From positions 806,001 to 870,000 of the forward strand of contig CAWIRE010000001.1 of NCBI GenBank assembly GCA_963838385.1: a DNA stretch of 64,000 bases, written 5' to 3'. Numbering within the stretch: position 1 is the stretch's first letter; the number at the start of each line of letters is the position of its first letter. The notes below the pieces were generated by a model. The model had not been told where the DNA came from. It did no database searches and saw only the letters and a list, made by a program, of their open reading frames with translations. Source of the stretch: DAHUYF01 sp963838385. GTDB taxonomy: Bacteria > Pseudomonadota > Alphaproteobacteria > ATCC43930 > CGMCC-115725. Shown here piece by piece: positions 27,662-36,044 of the stretch. The translations under genes and the position numbers were made by a program.

Positions 27662-27688
27662 CCTCTCCGCCCCTGAGGGGCGGAGAGG
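27662..27688. repeat. perfect 12-base-stem palindrome
   Basis: CCTCTCCGCCCC, loop TGA, then GGGGCGGAGAGG. It lies downstream of the unknown gene at 27735-28445 (leftward) and upstream of ettA, so could end the former transcript. A related element with the phrase GGCGGAGAAGGAT plus AGGATGAG occurs at 27593-27615 and at 37566-37606, so this is a dispersed family. Confidence 0.6.
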
Positions 27689-27734
27689 AGAAAGACTCGG
27701 GCGGCAGGCGCATCGCGGGACAGCCGCGCGGGCG

Positions 27735-28445
27735 TCACGCCGTCCTCAGTTTGCCGTGGTAGGCCGCGTGCCCTTTGCCGGGCTTGGAGCTGTACCTCAC
27801 GCCGCGAAAGGTGATCGTCACGTCCCAACCTTCCTTGACGATCGAGCAATACCGGTCGTCGCTGGGCAGGAGCTTCTCGAAAATCCGCTTGGTGATCTTG
27901 TAGCCGGATTTCGGAATGACCTCCCAATTCTGCGTGAACCAGATCTGATACGATACGTAGATGCCGACATTGTCGTAGTCGACCGGCGCGAAATAGTGGA
28001 AGTCGGTGAAACTGCCGCCGCCAACGTTCGTGTTCAGCGTATAGGTGTGCTTGCGGCTGGGGGTTGGATGGAGGACGACCTGCACCAGCTCGGTCGCCAC
28101 GACCGATGCATATTGCCCTTCGATATCGTGCGTGACGTTCAGCCCGAACCCGTTCGTCGCGAGGAATAGCGACGTGCCCCGCCTGATGCTGACGCCGGTC
28201 GGGTTGTCTGCGACCACCGGGACCGCGAGTGGCGCCACGGGAACCGCACCGACGGGAGCGGCGCCACCCGCGCCCGGAAGGGCAAGCGGCGGGATCACCG
28301 GCGCGCCGCCCACGCCCGGCAGGGCGAGCCGCGGGATCACGGGCATCATGCCTTGAGCGACGGCAAAGCGTTTCGCGCCGGGCCGCTGCGTTGCGCGTCG
28401 CGCGTCCGGGCCGAAGCGGGTTGGCGGCGGCGGAGGGTTTCGCAT
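27735..28445 (-). CDS. hypothetical protein with Pro/Ala-rich N-terminus
   Basis: A 236-residue protein not matching any family I know. The first 80 residues are low-complexity and include a tandem 14-residue duplication (PVIPRLALPGVGGA then PVIPPLALPGAGGA). The remaining 150 residues look like an all-beta domain with many aromatics (TYTLNTNVGGGSFTDFHYFA, then VSYQIWFTQNWEVIPKSGYK), with a KEGWDVTITFRGVRY ending. No signal peptide or membrane helix. The C-terminal part has lower GC and different codon use from neighbours, hinting at acquisition. The start is uncertain; a shorter form starting near residue 33 (MMPVIPR) is possible. Confidence 0.5.
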   Translation of the reverse strand: MRNPPPPPTRFGPDARRATQRPGAKRFAVAQGMMPVIPRLALPGVGGAPVIPPLALPGAGGAAPVGAVPVAPLAVPVVADNPTGVSIRRGTSLFLATNGFGLNVTHDIEGQYASVVATELVQVVLHPTPSRKHTYTLNTNVGGGSFTDFHYFAPVDYDNVGIYVSYQIWFTQNWEVIPKSGYKITKRIFEKLLPSDDRYCSIVKEGWDVTITFRGVRYSSKPGKGHAAYHGKLRTA

Positions 28446-28684
28446 GGGCCCTCGCTGGGAGAGTGTCGGGAGCGCGATCTACCGTAGGGTGCGGCGCACA
28501 TGATGCCGGAGGTTCCAATGAAGCGCAACCGCGTGCGGGCTCTCGCGGGTGCTGCGCGACAGGGTTGGAGGTCGGCGGCCAGCTTGTCCATGGACTGGCG
28601 CCCGAGAGCAGCGGCCGTCACGAAACGAAAACGGAAGAGGCCTAGGCTCTTGCCTTCCCGCTCCCCGCAGGTCTACGCATCCCC

Positions 28685-29509
28685 ATGCGCCTCCTTCTGG
28701 TCACCGATACCCATCTCGCGCCGAGCGTGGCGCCGTGCAACGAGAATTGGCGTGCGGCCAAGGCGTTCGCGCGCGGCTCCGGCGCCGACCTCACCGTGCA
28801 TCTGGGCGACATCACCCTCGACGGCACCGAGGATCCGACGCAGCATGACTGGGCGCTCGCCGAGAGCGCCGATTGGCCGACGCCGCTGCGCTTCCTGCCC
28901 GGCAATCACGATATCGGCGACAACCCGCCGGGCGTGGGCGTGCCGGCGAAGCAGCCGCTGAAGCTCGATCAGCTCGCCGCCTATCGTCGCGCCTATGGCA
29001 GCGACTACTGGACGATCGACGCCGCGCCCTGGCAGGTGATCGGCCTCAACGCCCAGCTCTTCGGCAGCGCCGGCGCGGCCGAGGCCGAGCAATGGGCCTG
29101 GCTCGGCGCCTGCCTCGCCGAGACGCGCGGCCGCAAGCTGGCGCTGCTGCTGCACAAGCCGCTCTTCCTCGACGATCCCGAGGATGCGACCCCGCATATC
29201 CGCTACGTGCCGCAGCCGCAGCGCCGCTGGCTCAGGGAGCTGCTGGCGCCGTGCGATCTGCGGATCGTGCTCAGCGGCCACGCGCACCAGTTCCTCGACC
29301 GCGTCCTCGACGGCGTACGGCATGTCTGGCTGCCCTCGGCCGCCTTCATCATCCCCGATGCGCGCCAGGAGCGCATCGGCGAGAAGCTGACGGGGCTGGG
29401 GATGCTTGAGCTTTTGCCCGACGGGCACCGCTTCGAGCTGGTGACGCCCGAAGGCATGGCGCAGCACACGCTCGACCATCCGGCCTTCGACGCGTTCCGC
29501 AATCGGTAG
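28685..29509 (+). CDS. calcineurin-like metallophosphoesterase
   Basis: A 274-residue two-metal phosphoesterase. The five motifs are in order: DTH (residues 8-10), GD (about 42-43 in HLGDITLDG), GNHD (about 78-81), HKPLF (about 159) and GHAHQF (about 198-203). The fold is close to the CpdA/Icc-type cyclic-nucleotide phosphodiesterases but has no diagnostic cAMP site visible; substrate unknown. The ATG at 28685 begins immediately with the first strand (MRLLLVTDTHLAPS). The 239 bases before it contain no gene. Confidence 0.85.
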   Translation: MRLLLVTDTHLAPSVAPCNENWRAAKAFARGSGADLTVHLGDITLDGTEDPTQHDWALAESADWPTPLRFLPGNHDIGDNPPGVGVPAKQPLKLDQLAAYRRAYGSDYWTIDAAPWQVIGLNAQLFGSAGAAEAEQWAWLGACLAETRGRKLALLLHKPLFLDDPEDATPHIRYVPQPQRRWLRELLAPCDLRIVLSGHAHQFLDRVLDGVRHVWLPSAAFIIPDARQERIGEKLTGLGMLELLPDGHRFELVTPEGMAQHTLDHPAFDAFRNR

Positions 29510-29532
29510 GCACGTCCCGGCGAGCTGAAATC

Positions 29533-29625
29533 ATTACCGCCGCTCCCGCGAAAGCGGGAGCCCAGGGGCAACCGCGTGTCGCTCACCCTGGGTCCCCGCT
29601 TGCGCGGGGACGGCAACGATGATGA
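29533..29625. repeat. inverted pair of dispersed palindromes
   Basis: Two copies of the CTGGG[C/T]CCCCGC hairpin element face each other: minus strand 29533-29572 (CTCCCGCTTTCGCGGGAG core) and plus strand 29586-29625 (TCCCCGCTTGCGCGGGGA core). They lie between the convergent ends of the phosphoesterase and pspF genes, where they could act as terminators. Confidence 0.6.
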
Positions 29626-29646
29626 TGCAATCTGCTTGGGACGGAG

Positions 29647-30691
29647 CTAGCTCCGCCCGCCGAGCGCGTACTTCTTCAGGTAATGCCGGAGCTGGTCGTA
29701 GGTGAGGCCGAGGGCGGCGGCGGTGCGGCGCTGGTTGAAGTGATGCGCGGCCAGCGCCTCGGCGAGAAGCGCGCGCTCGAAAGCGGCGGTGCGGGCGAGG
29801 AAATCGCCGGCGGGCTGGGGAGCTGCCGGCTCTGGGCCCCCGCTGTCGCGGGGGGGACGAGAAGAGGAGGTTTGATCGACCGGCGCGGCCGGGCGGTGCG
29901 GCGAGGCGAAGGGATCGAAGACGATGGCGTCGACCGGCTCGTCGGGCGCCGGCCAGCGGTAGAGGCTGCGCTCCACCACGTTCTTGAGCTCGCGCACGTT
30001 GCCGGGCCAGCGATGCGCCGCGAGAAGCGCCAGCGCGTCGCGGGTGAAGCCGGGAAAGGCAGCGCGGCCGAGCTCGCGGCTCATGGCGCGAGCGAAATGC
30101 TCGGCCAGCAGCGCCACGTCCTCGGACGCGCTCGCGCAGCGGCGGGATGGTGACGACGTCGAAGGCGAGCCGGTCGAGCAGATCGCTGCGGAAGCGCCCG
30201 CTCCCGGCCAGCGCCGGCAGGTCGACATTGGTGGCGGCGATGACGCGGACGTCGACGCGCTGCACCTCGTTGCCGCCGACGCGCTCGAAGCTGCCGTATT
30301 CGATGACGCGCAGGATCTTCTCCTGCACCGCGAGCGAGGCGGTGGCGATCTCGTCGAGGAAGAGCGTGCCGCCATCGGCGATCTCGAAGCGCGAGAGCCG
30401 GCGCCGCGTGGCGCCGGTGAAGGCGCCGGCCTCGTGGCCGAACAGCTCGCTGTCGAGCAGGCTCTCGGCGAGCGTGGCGCAGTTGAGCTTGACGAAGGGC
30501 TTGTCCCAGCGCGGCGAGAGATAAGTCAGCCGCGCCGCCACCAGCTCCTTGCCGGTGCCGCGCTCCCCCACCACCAGCACCGGCCGGTCGAGCGCCGCCA
30601 GCAGCGAGACCTGCGCCAGCGCGGCGCGAAAAGCCGGCGCCTCGCCGACCAGCGGCGGCAGCTCCGGATCGGGCCTTGCGCCTATAGCCAT
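29647..30691 (-). CDS. pspF: phage shock sigma-54 activator PspF, one frameshift
   Basis: An enhancer-binding protein that activates the divergent psp genes with sigma-54. Corrected length about 347 residues. It begins directly with the AAA+ domain, as PspF does: Walker A VGERGTGKEL, the sigma-54-contacting loop FGHEAGAFTGA, Walker B GGTLFLDEIATA, the arginine-finger region and WPGNVRELKNVVERSLYRW. The Fis-type HTH is at the end (NQRRTAAALGLTYDQLRHYL). An extra base near 30124-30125 shifts the frame between TIPPLRER and EDVALLAEHFA. A palindromic repeat lies in frame in the linker (29828-29860). Start 30691 has no strong ribosome site. Confidence 0.85.
29828..29860 (+). repeat. dispersed palindrome inside the pspF coding region
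   Basis: The sequence GCTCTGGGCCCCCGCTGTCG continuing CGGGGGGG has the same hairpin as the intergenic elements at 19264, 29533 and 29586. On the coding strand it reads RPPRDSGGPEP, in frame, in the linker between the AAA+ and HTH domains of PspF. Confidence 0.6.
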
Positions 30692-30806
30692 TTTTTGGCT
30701 TAATTTCCTATATCTCGGCGTAAATACCTAATACCGAACGCGGCCGGCGGCAAGCCGTTTCTCTGAAATCAAGGACTTTCAAGGGCGTAGGCCGGAGCGC
30801 CGCCTC

Positions 30807-30822
30807 TGGCACGGAGCCTGCT
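30807..30822 (+). promoter_or_regulatory. sigma-54 promoter of pspA
   Basis: TGGCACGGAGCCTGCT matches the -24/-12 consensus (TGGCAC, four variable bases after the purine, TTGCW) at all but one position. GG and GC are ten bases apart as needed. Transcription would start about 12 bases on, near 30833, and leave a leader of about 44 bases before the pspA ATG. The 115 bases between here and pspF are relatively AT-rich and are the likely PspF binding site and pspF promoter. Confidence 0.8.
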
Positions 30823-30876
30823 TAGAGAGGGTGCATCGGGGCGATCTCGCGCCCCCCGCAACAGGGATGGACGATC

Positions 30877-31560
30877 ATGGGGATCTTTTCCCGCCTCGCC
30901 GACATCGTGAACTCCAACATCAACGCCATCCTCGACCGGGCGGAGGATCCCGAGAAGATCATCCGGCTGATCATCCAGGAGATGGAGGACACGCTGGTCG
31001 AGGTGCGCTCCTCGGCGGTGCGCACCATCGCCGAGAAGAAGGAGATCGAGCGCCGGCTTGCCACCTTGCAGCGCGAGCAGGAGGAATGGCAGCGCCGCGC
31101 GGAGCTGGCGATCACCAAGGATCGCGAGGACCTGGCCAAGGGCGCGCTGCTCGCCAAGGCGCGCGTGGCCGAGGCGGTGGCGGTGCTGGACCGGCAGCGC
31201 CAGCAGATCGCGGACGCGCTCGCCAAGCAGAACGAGGACATCGCCAAGCTGCAGGCGAAGCTCGCCGACGCCAAGGCGCGCGAGCAGTCGATCGCGGCGC
31301 GGCACAAGACCGCGGCCAACCGCATCAAGCTGCGCACGCGGCTCCATGACGAGCGCATCACCGACGCCTTCTCGCGCTTCGAGCAGGTCGAGCGCGCGCT
31401 CGACGAGATGGAGGGCAAGGTCGAGGTGTTCGATCTCGGCCGCAAGGAGACGCTGTCGGAGACCTTCGCCGGGCTCGAGGCCGAGGACGGCGTCGACGAG
31501 GAGCTGAAGGCGCTGAAGGAGCGGCTCGGCAACCGCGTCCGCCCCGAAGCCGCGCGCTAG
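30877..31560 (+). CDS. pspA: phage shock protein A
   Basis: A 227-residue peripheral membrane protein of the PspA/IM30/ESCRT-III family that binds stressed membrane and, in the resting state, inhibits PspF. Starts MGIFSRLADIVNSNINAILD, the amphipathic membrane-binding helix, followed by EDPEKIIRLIIQEMEDTLVE. The long coiled coil (about residues 25-185) is full of Lys/Glu/Arg/Ala heptads. Length and N-terminus match E. coli PspA. First gene of the operon pspA-pspB-pspC-yccF, 12 bases before pspB. Confidence 0.95.
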   Translation: MGIFSRLADIVNSNINAILDRAEDPEKIIRLIIQEMEDTLVEVRSSAVRTIAEKKEIERRLATLQREQEEWQRRAELAITKDREDLAKGALLAKARVAEAVAVLDRQRQQIADALAKQNEDIAKLQAKLADAKAREQSIAARHKTAANRIKLRTRLHDERITDAFSRFEQVERALDEMEGKVEVFDLGRKETLSETFAGLEAEDGVDEELKALKERLGNRVRPEAAR

Positions 31561-31572
31561 GGCGCCGCTCCC

Positions 31573-31806
31573 ATGCATTTCGGCGGCTTCTTCCTGGGCT
31601 TCATCTTCCTGACGGTGGTCGCACCGCTCTGGATCATCTTCCACTACATCACCCTCTGGCGCCGGGCGCGGCGGCTCTCGGGCGAGGACGAGAAGGCGCT
31701 GGGCGAGCTGTGGCAGAGCGCGCAGCGCATGGAAGGGCGCATCGACGCGCTGGAGCGGGTGCTCGACGCCGAGGCGCCGGGCTGGCGCATGCGGCAAGGA
31801 GGCTGA
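31573..31806 (+). CDS. pspB: phage shock protein B
   Basis: A 77-residue inner-membrane protein: N-terminal helix (FFLGFIFLTVVAPLWIIFHY, residues 6-25) then a cytoplasmic amphipathic helix (ALGELWQSAQRMEGRIDALE) that forms a leucine-zipper-like coil, as in PspB. With PspC it senses envelope damage and draws PspA away from PspF. Four bases precede pspC. Confidence 0.9.
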   Translation: MHFGGFFLGFIFLTVVAPLWIIFHYITLWRRARRLSGEDEKALGELWQSAQRMEGRIDALERVLDAEAPGWRMRQGG

Positions 31807-31810
31807 CACC

Positions 31811-32203
31811 ATGGCCTGGACCAACAGCACGCATCGCTTCCGCCTGTGGCGCGACCGCGAGCACGGCGTCATCGCCGGCGTCTGCGCCGGCATCGCCGAC
31901 TATATCGGCGCCGAGCGGGTGGTGGTGCGGCTGATCGCGGTGGCGGGATTGATCTTCTTCTTCGTGCCGACCGCCGCGGCCTATCTCATCCTGGCGGTGG
32001 TGCTGCCGCCGAAGCCGCCGACGCTCTATGCGAGCCGCGACGAGGAGAAGTTCTGGCGCGGCGTCAACACCGCGCCGGCCGACACCTTCGGCGCGCTCAA
32101 GGGCAAGTTCCGCGACCTCGAGGAACGGCTCGGCCGGATGGAGAGCCAGATCGCCTCGGGCGATTTCGAGCTGCACCGCAAGTTCCGCGATCTCGGCCGC
32201 TGA
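31811..32203 (+). CDS. pspC: phage shock protein C
   Basis: A 130-residue PspC-domain protein. The domain begins at HRFRLWRDREHGVIAGVCAG and IADYIGAERVVVRLIAVAG, the standard amphipathic entry, followed by the transmembrane helix LIFFFVPTAAAYLILAVVLP (about 52-72). The C-terminal cytoplasmic tail of about 55 residues is helical (FRDLEERLGRMESQIASGDF). Works with PspB as the stress sensor. AAGGAGG is found just upstream of the ATG. Confidence 0.92.
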   Translation: MAWTNSTHRFRLWRDREHGVIAGVCAGIADYIGAERVVVRLIAVAGLIFFFVPTAAAYLILAVVLPPKPPTLYASRDEEKFWRGVNTAPADTFGALKGKFRDLEERLGRMESQIASGDFELHRKFRDLGR

Positions 32204-32217
32204 GGGAGAGCGTCGCC

Positions 32218-32658
32218 ATGCCGCTTCCGAGCCTGCTGCTCAACCTGCTGTGGATCGTCTCCGGCGGTCTCTGGATGGCGATCGCCTGGCTCTTCGCCGG
32301 GCTCATCATGGCGATCAGCATCGTGGGCCTGCCCTGGGCGCGCGCCGCCTTCACCATCGCCGCCTACACGCTGCTGCCCTTCGGGCGGAGGGCGGTGTCA
32401 CGCGCCGAGTACACCGGCCGCGAGGATCTCGGTACCGGCCCGCTCGGCACGTTCGGCAACCTCGTCTGGCTGCTGCTGGCGGGATGGTGGCTGGCGCTCG
32501 GCCATCTCGGGCTGGCGCTGGCGCTGGCGCTCACCATCATCGGCCTGCCCTTCGCCTGGGCGCATCTGAAGCTCGCGGGGCTGGCGCTCTGGCCGATCGG
32601 CAAGATGATCGTGCCGGCCGAGGAGGTCGAGCGCCGCGGCGGGCGCTACGTGCTCTAA
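32218..32658 (+). CDS. YccF-domain inner membrane protein
   Basis: A 146-residue membrane protein with two YccF repeats, each a pair of helices ending with a conserved IxGLPxAxAxxKLAxLxLxPxG-like block: the first reads SIVGLPWARAAFTIAAYTLL and PFGR, the second TIIGLPFAWAHLKLAGLALW and PIGK. Last gene of the psp operon, 14 bases after pspC, where it may serve envelope stress defence as PspD or PspG do elsewhere (inference from position). Its stop overlaps the stop of the convergent RND gene by four bases. Confidence 0.8.
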   Translation: MPLPSLLLNLLWIVSGGLWMAIAWLFAGLIMAISIVGLPWARAAFTIAAYTLLPFGRRAVSRAEYTGREDLGTGPLGTFGNLVWLLLAGWWLALGHLGLALALALTIIGLPFAWAHLKLAGLALWPIGKMIVPAEEVERRGGRYVL

Positions 32659-35600
32659 TCCGACTCCGACCAGGGCAGGGCGTGGCCCGGCGGGCGGCGC
32701 CGGCGGGCCGGGCGGCGCATCCACAGCCGCAGCCGGTCGAGATAGAGATAGATCACCGGCGTGGTGTAGAGGGTGAGAAGCTGGCTCATGACGAGGCCGC
32801 CGACGATGGCGATGCCGAGCGGCCGGCGCAGCTCCGCCCCCTCGCCCCAGCCGAGCGCCAGCGGCAAGGCCCCCAGCAGCGCGGCGGTCGTGGTCATCAT
32901 GATCGGACGGAAGCGCAGCAGGCAGGCGTGATGGATGGCATCGCGCGAGCCGAGGCCGTGGCGCCGCTCGATGTCGAGCGCGACGTCGATCATCATGATG
33001 GCGTTCTTCATCACGATACCGGTCAGCAGGATCACGCCGATCAGCGCGATGATGCTGAACTCGGTATCGAGCGCCATCAGCGCCAGCACCGCGCCGAACC
33101 CGGCCGACGGCAGCGTCGAGAGGATGGTCAGCGGGTGGATCAGGCTCTCGTAGAGGATGCCGAGCACGATATAGACCGTGAGGATCGCGGCCAGGCCGAC
33201 GAGCGGCTCGGCGGCGAGCGACCGCTCGAAGCTGCGCGCCACGCCCTGGAAGCCGCCATGGATGCCCGCCGGCACGTCGAGCCGCGCCATGACGCGGTCG
33301 ATCTCCGCCGCCGCCTCGCTCAGCGCCTCGCCCGGCGGCAGGTTGAAGGAGATGGTGGTGGCGACGAACGGCCCCTGATGAAAGACCGCGACCGGCGTCC
33401 GGCCGGGCTCGTCGCGCACCACGGCGGAGAGCGGCACCATGGTCTCGGCGCTGGTGCTGACCGGGGCGGCGCTCGAGGCCTGGTAGCGGCCGGTCGCGCC
33501 GATCTGGTTCGAGGCGAGGTTGCGCGCGGTATCGGCGGCGATGGCGGCGGCGTCCTGCGTGGCCGCGGAGGCGGCGACGGTTCCGGTCACGGCGTTCGTC
33601 GCCGCGGTGCCGCTGACCGGGGCGCCGCTGGTGCTGACATAGATCTCGTCGAGCATGTGCGGGCTCTGCCAATAGCGCGGCGCCACCTCCATCACGACGT
33701 GATATTCGTTGCTCGGCCCATAGATCGTCGACACCAGCCGCTGGCCGAAGGCGTCGTAGAGGGTGTTGTCGATCTGGCTGACGCTCAGGCCGAGCCGCGC
33801 CGCCGTGTCGCGGTCGATCACCAGATTGCTCGCGAGCCCGTTATCCTGCTGGTCCGAGCTGACATCGACCAGCGCCGGATCATGTTGCAGCGCCGCGGCG
33901 ATCCGGGGCGTCCAGCGGCGCAGCAGCCCGAGATCGTCGGCGAGCAGCGTGTACTGGAATTGCGCATTGCTCTGGCGGCCGCCGATGGTGAAATCCTGCG
34001 ACGACTTCAGATAGAGCCTCGCGCCGGGAACCACGCTCAGCGAGCGGCGCAGCCGCTCGATCACCGCATCGGCCGAGAGCGCGCGCTCGGCGCGCGGCTT
34101 CAGCGTGACGAAGACGAAGCCCCAGGTATAGCCCGCGGCGCTCGCCACCGCCGGATCGCGATCGAGGATCGAGATGAAGCGGTAGAGCTTGCGGCGCTGG
34201 AGCTGGAAGGAGCTGCTCTGATCGGCGGCGATCCAGCCGGCGAGCCGCCCGGTATCCTGCTGCGGCAGGAAGCCCTTGGGCACGACGGAGAAGAGATGAA
34301 GCGTGAGCCCGAGCGTGGCGAGGAGGATCAGCATGACCAGCGGCGAATGGCCGAGCGCCCAGCCGAGCGACCAGCCGTAGAACGCGCGCGCCCCCGCCAG
34401 CAGCTTGCCGCTGGCGCCCCAGAGCCGCCGCAGCCGGCGCCCGGGCGGATGGCGTGGCGAGCGGCGCCGGAGCAGATAGGCGCACATCACCGGCGTGATG
34501 GTGAGCGAGACCGCGAGCGAGGCCGCGACCGCGATCGACACGGTGAGCGCGAACTCGCGGAAGAGCCGGCCGAGCATCCCGCCCATCAGCAGGATCGGCA
34601 GGAAGATCGCCACCAGCGACGCGCTCATCGACACGACGGTGAGGCCGACCTCGCGCGCGCCCTCGATGGTGGCCTTCATCGGCGTCATGCCGGCCTCGAC
34701 ATGGCGCATGATGTTCTCGAGCACGACGATGGCGTCGTCGAGGATGAAGCCGGTGGCGATGGTGAGCGCCATCAGCGACAGATTGTCGAGGCTGAGGCCG
34801 CAGGCGTACATGGCGCCGAAGCTGATCGCCAGCGATACCGGCAGGACGACGCTGGGAATGAGCGCGGCGCGCGCATCGCGCAGGAACAGGAACACGACGG
34901 CGACCACGAGCGCCACCGAGAGCAGCAGCGTCCGCTCGATATCGTGCAGCGAGGCGCGGATCGTCATGGTGCGGTCGGACACCGGCGTGATGTCGATATC
35001 GGCGGGAATGGAGGCGCGCAGACGGGGCAGCACCGCCTTCACCCGGTCGACCGTGTCGACGATGTTGGCGCCCGGCTGACGATAGAGCATGACCAGGACC
35101 GCGCGGCGGCCGTCCGCGGCGCCCTCGGAGCGCAGGTCCTCGACCGAATCGACGATGTCGGCAACGTCTGAGAGGCGGACGGGCGCGCCGTTGCGATAGG
35201 CGATCACCAGCGAGCGATAGGTGGCGGCGGTGGTCAGCTGGTCGTTGGCGTAGAGCTGCCAGCGCCGCTCGCCGTTCTCGATCGCCCCTTTGGGGGAATG
35301 GGCGTTGGCGGCGCCGAGGGCGGCGCGCACATCCTCGAGGCCGATGCCGTAGCGCGAGAGCGCGTGCGGATTGAGCTCGACCCGCACCGCCGGCAAGGAG
35401 CCGCCGCCGAGCGTCACCTGGCCGATGCCCTCGATCTGCGACAATTTCCGCTGCAGCACGGTGAAGGCGGCGTCGTAGATCTCGCCCGGGCGGCGCGTCG
35501 TCGAGGTCAGCGCAAGCACCAGCACCGGCGGCCCCGCGGGGTCGACCTTGTGATAGGTGGGATTGCTCCTGAGACTGCTCGGCAGGTCGGCGCGGGCGGC

Positions 35601-35948
35601 GTTGATCGCCGCCTGAACGTCGCGCGCGGCGCCGTCGATGTTGCGCTCGAGGCCGAATTGCAGCGAGATGCGCATGTAGCCGCGATAGCTCGCCGAGGTC
35701 ATCTCGCCGACATCGGCGATCTCCCCGAGATGGCGCTCGAGCGGTGCCGCGACGCTCGTCGCCATGATCTCCGGCGTGGCGCCGGGAAGCCAGGCCTCGA
35801 CGACGATGGTCGGCAGATCGACCCGGGGCAGGCGCGACACCGGCAGCAGGAAGAAGGCGACCATGCCGGCCAGCGCCGCGCCCAGGGTCACCACCGTCGT
35901 CCCTACCGGCCGCCGCACGAAAAGCTCAGCGAAGCTCGTCATCCGCAC
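32655..35948 (-). CDS. RND efflux pump, MdtB/MdtC type
   Basis: A 1097-residue proton-driven inner-membrane pump of the HAE-1 RND family. Twelve helices in two halves; proton relay in helix 4 is present (GFILDDAIVVLENIMRH, with the adjacent acidic pair DD). Helix 1 motif MTSFAELFVRRPVGTTVVTL and LPTIVVEAWLPGATPEIMAT are standard. In the second periplasmic domain, around residues 772-835, there is an Ala/Thr/Ser-rich insert of about 60 residues (between DEIYVSTSGAP and MVPLSAVV) that is absent from typical members. No adaptor or outer-membrane partner gene is adjacent, so it either borrows them or is regulated apart. Substrate unknown. Confidence 0.9.
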   Translation of the reverse strand: MRMTSFAELFVRRPVGTTVVTLGAALAGMVAFFLLPVSRLPRVDLPTIVVEAWLPGATPEIMATSVAAPLERHLGEIADVGEMTSASYRGYMRISLQFGLERNIDGAARDVQAAINAARADLPSSLRSNPTYHKVDPAGPPVLVLALTSTTRRPGEIYDAAFTVLQRKLSQIEGIGQVTLGGGSLPAVRVELNPHALSRYGIGLEDVRAALGAANAHSPKGAIENGERRWQLYANDQLTTAATYRSLVIAYRNGAPVRLSDVADIVDSVEDLRSEGAADGRRAVLVMLYRQPGANIVDTVDRVKAVLPRLRASIPADIDITPVSDRTMTIRASLHDIERTLLLSVALVVAVVFLFLRDARAALIPSVVLPVSLAISFGAMYACGLSLDNLSLMALTIATGFILDDAIVVLENIMRHVEAGMTPMKATIEGAREVGLTVVSMSASLVAIFLPILLMGGMLGRLFREFALTVSIAVAASLAVSLTITPVMCAYLLRRRSPRHPPGRRLRRLWGASGKLLAGARAFYGWSLGWALGHSPLVMLILLATLGLTLHLFSVVPKGFLPQQDTGRLAGWIAADQSSSFQLQRRKLYRFISILDRDPAVASAAGYTWGFVFVTLKPRAERALSADAVIERLRRSLSVVPGARLYLKSSQDFTIGGRQSNAQFQYTLLADDLGLLRRWTPRIAAALQHDPALVDVSSDQQDNGLASNLVIDRDTAARLGLSVSQIDNTLYDAFGQRLVSTIYGPSNEYHVVMEVAPRYWQSPHMLDEIYVSTSGAPVSGTAATNAVTGTVAASAATQDAAAIAADTARNLASNQIGATGRYQASSAAPVSTSAETMVPLSAVVRDEPGRTPVAVFHQGPFVATTISFNLPPGEALSEAAAEIDRVMARLDVPAGIHGGFQGVARSFERSLAAEPLVGLAAILTVYIVLGILYESLIHPLTILSTLPSAGFGAVLALMALDTEFSIIALIGVILLTGIVMKNAIMMIDVALDIERRHGLGSRDAIHHACLLRFRPIMMTTTAALLGALPLALGWGEGAELRRPLGIAIVGGLVMSQLLTLYTTPVIYLYLDRLRLWMRRPARRRRPPGHALPWSESD

Positions 35949-36044
35949 GCCACGCCCAGGGCGGCCTTTGCTCGTGCCGCCGATGAAGAGGCCAGCCGCC
36001 GCCGGACGCGGAGCGACCGCCGGCCGGCTGCCCGACGAAGGAGC

